Shown here: positions 62,529 to 64,000 of the stretch, one piece after another | How positions within the stretch are numbered: position 1 is the stretch's first letter | How the letters are laid out: the number at the start of each line of letters is the position of its first letter | Assembly: GCA_907163375.1 (NCBI GenBank) | Contig: CAJQUW010014747.1 | Location: forward strand, 310,001-374,000 | Direction: 5' to 3' | Source of the DNA: Prostheceraeus crozeri | Lineage: Eukaryota; Platyhelminthes; Polycladida; Euryleptidae | DNA: 64,000 nucleotides | Made by a program: the position numbers and the translations under genes | Notes under the pieces: model-generated | What the model was told of the DNA's origin: nothing | Database searches by the model: none | What the model saw: the letters and a program-made list of their open reading frames with translations, nothing else

Positions 62529-64000
62529 ATAGTATTGTCATAAGTATAGTCTCCACGAAACTCCCACATTATAGAACACAACCATTATAGACATAATTAA
62601 CATTATAGAATATTGTATTATTTTCAAATTCCTTTTATCATTGATACATTTAATAAAGTGTTCAGAGTCCTTCGATCCTTGAATTTACCTGTAAGAGCGC
62701 CCCATCAAACATTTACTCGGAGAACAGCATTGAATAATTATATACAAAAACAACTGAAACATGCTCATTAAATAACTATGTTATACCTGATAATGAACTT
62801 TGTTTTAGATCAATTGTTTTATAGGAAGTAAAGTGTATCAAATGACATCATTATTGTGTAGGAAGCACAGTCCGAGCATTGCATACAAGATTATAAGAAC
62901 ACATCACACATAAAGATTCGAACATTTTCAAACACGAGCAAACTGGCTCACCATCAGCACCCTTTCTTTCACCATTAAGATTTTAGCATCAGACACTAAC
63001 AGCATTAATTTACGCTTAAGAGAATCCATTTTAATCAAAGATTTAAGACATCCATTGAACAACAAAGAAGAGTGTCAAAGTTATCAAGATCTGATTTTCT
63101 GATTTCTATCTTATATGTTTTATATGTCCGTGTAAATTTCTATATTTTGAATTGCGTGTAACTTCATGATATCATCTTTTTTTCAAGTCTTATCGGTGAA
63201 AATTCTAATGATAAAAGGCTATCATCAGCAGCTTGGTTTACAATTCCATCTTTATGGAAAGCTAACCAAAGTGGAACCAACAGTGATCAGGTTAAAGATG
63301 AATGAATGCAGGTAATGACAATGAGGACCTACTACATTTAACGATATTTACATGCATCTTTAAAGTGCATTTATAGCCTGTAAAATTGACAAAATATAAA
63401 CATTTGGAAATGGAAACTTTGAGATTTTACTAGAAAAATGAACATAAAAAACCTTGAATTTTACATTGATTGACATAGAAAAGCCTGAAATTTTGACCTC
63501 GAAAGTCGCGAACACCTGTGCGCAATATTATCTTAAAGACTAGCTTAGACGAAAAAGCTCAAATTTGCTTCTCAAACAAGTCCATGAATTATTTTTTTTC
63601 GTCCCCCAACAGAAAATCTGATATGTGATTCTTCATGCAGCTACTACAGAATTTCCACTCGTCCCAACTTATGCCAAGCCAGAGGGGTTGTTTGTCGAAA
63701 TACATGTGATGAGCACTGCATCGGGGAAGCGCACCGTATTATAATGTCCCGAATTAAATAACTTCTGAACCCCAACAAAAAAAGTAGTCAAGGTTATGCA
63801 TGCAGATGCTGAACATGACAATCGGATTTTTGCACACGGCTTCAGCAAAGAAAAAAGAAAGACTTAAGAATCATTAAAGAAATTTCCTGAGCTGCTACCG
63901 ATGAATGGCTGCCGGGGATATTCGTTAGAAGTGACTTGGATTTTTGGCTCTGTTGCATTCCTATTTTCACGGGTTCTAAGCCGCTCTTCTACTGTATGTG
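62529..64000. other. Right end of window, nothing recognised
   Basis: AT-rich, no family motifs or internal repeats found. Confidence 0.5.

Noticed and set aside
1-64000. CRISPR arrays, bacterial operons, rRNA or functional tRNA genes
   Set aside because: None seen; the only tRNA-like sequences are SINE heads, and gene structure is clearly eukaryotic.

Overview
The window looks like genomic DNA of an invertebrate animal: AT-rich, with GT-AG introns, one spliced host gene and dense transposon remains. The phylum cannot be fixed from the sequence. The only host gene I recognise is a RAD54B-type Snf2 DNA-repair translocase on the + strand. Fourteen exons run from about 27.7 to 57.7 kb and their splice phases agree from one to the next. 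Its introns, one of them about 11.5 kb, hold most of the mobile elements. Its N-terminal exons were not found.

Layout. 1-1.2 kb: the end of a PIF/Harbinger transposon. 2.24 kb: a hAT-like terminus. 2,864-25,047: a 22.2-kb Polinton/Maverick with ~855-bp terminal inverted repeats and an exact 6-bp target duplication. It is a fossil with several broken genes, but the near-identical inverted repeats suggest it is fairly young. It holds protein-primed polymerase B parts, an integrase with chromodomain, a packaging ATPase, an adenain-like protease, a double-jelly-roll capsid protein, basic core proteins, RING-like proteins and several unknowns. A hammerhead-bearing Penelope fragment is nested in it at 6.0-7.0 kb. 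25.6-26.6 kb: a hAT-like non-autonomous element carrying a tRNA-SINE. 28.9-29.7 kb: a LINE fragment. 32.9-38.6 kb: a Penelope-like element with the GIY-YIG domain at the N-terminus (Naiad-like), one whole 929-codon frame and two 1,296-bp direct repeats. 39.8-41.2 kb: an internally deleted Tc1 element. Further on are SINEs, a 727-bp foldback element, LINE pieces, a mariner remnant and two opposed Penelope pieces near the right end.

The most unusual material is the expression machinery inside the Polinton. One frame (15,779-16,324) reads as a complete two-repeat TATA-binding-protein fold. It lies beside a tandem pair of possibly PC4-like proteins, and several element genes start behind clear TATA boxes. 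At 7.1-8.2 kb, three ~142-bp modules each carry a hairpin matching the metazoan histone-mRNA 3' stem-loop. Two of these lie 29-34 nt behind the stops of two small unrelated genes. I infer a virus-like element that brought its own promoter-recognition factor and copied the histone-type, non-polyadenylated mRNA 3' end. I know of no description of this combination.
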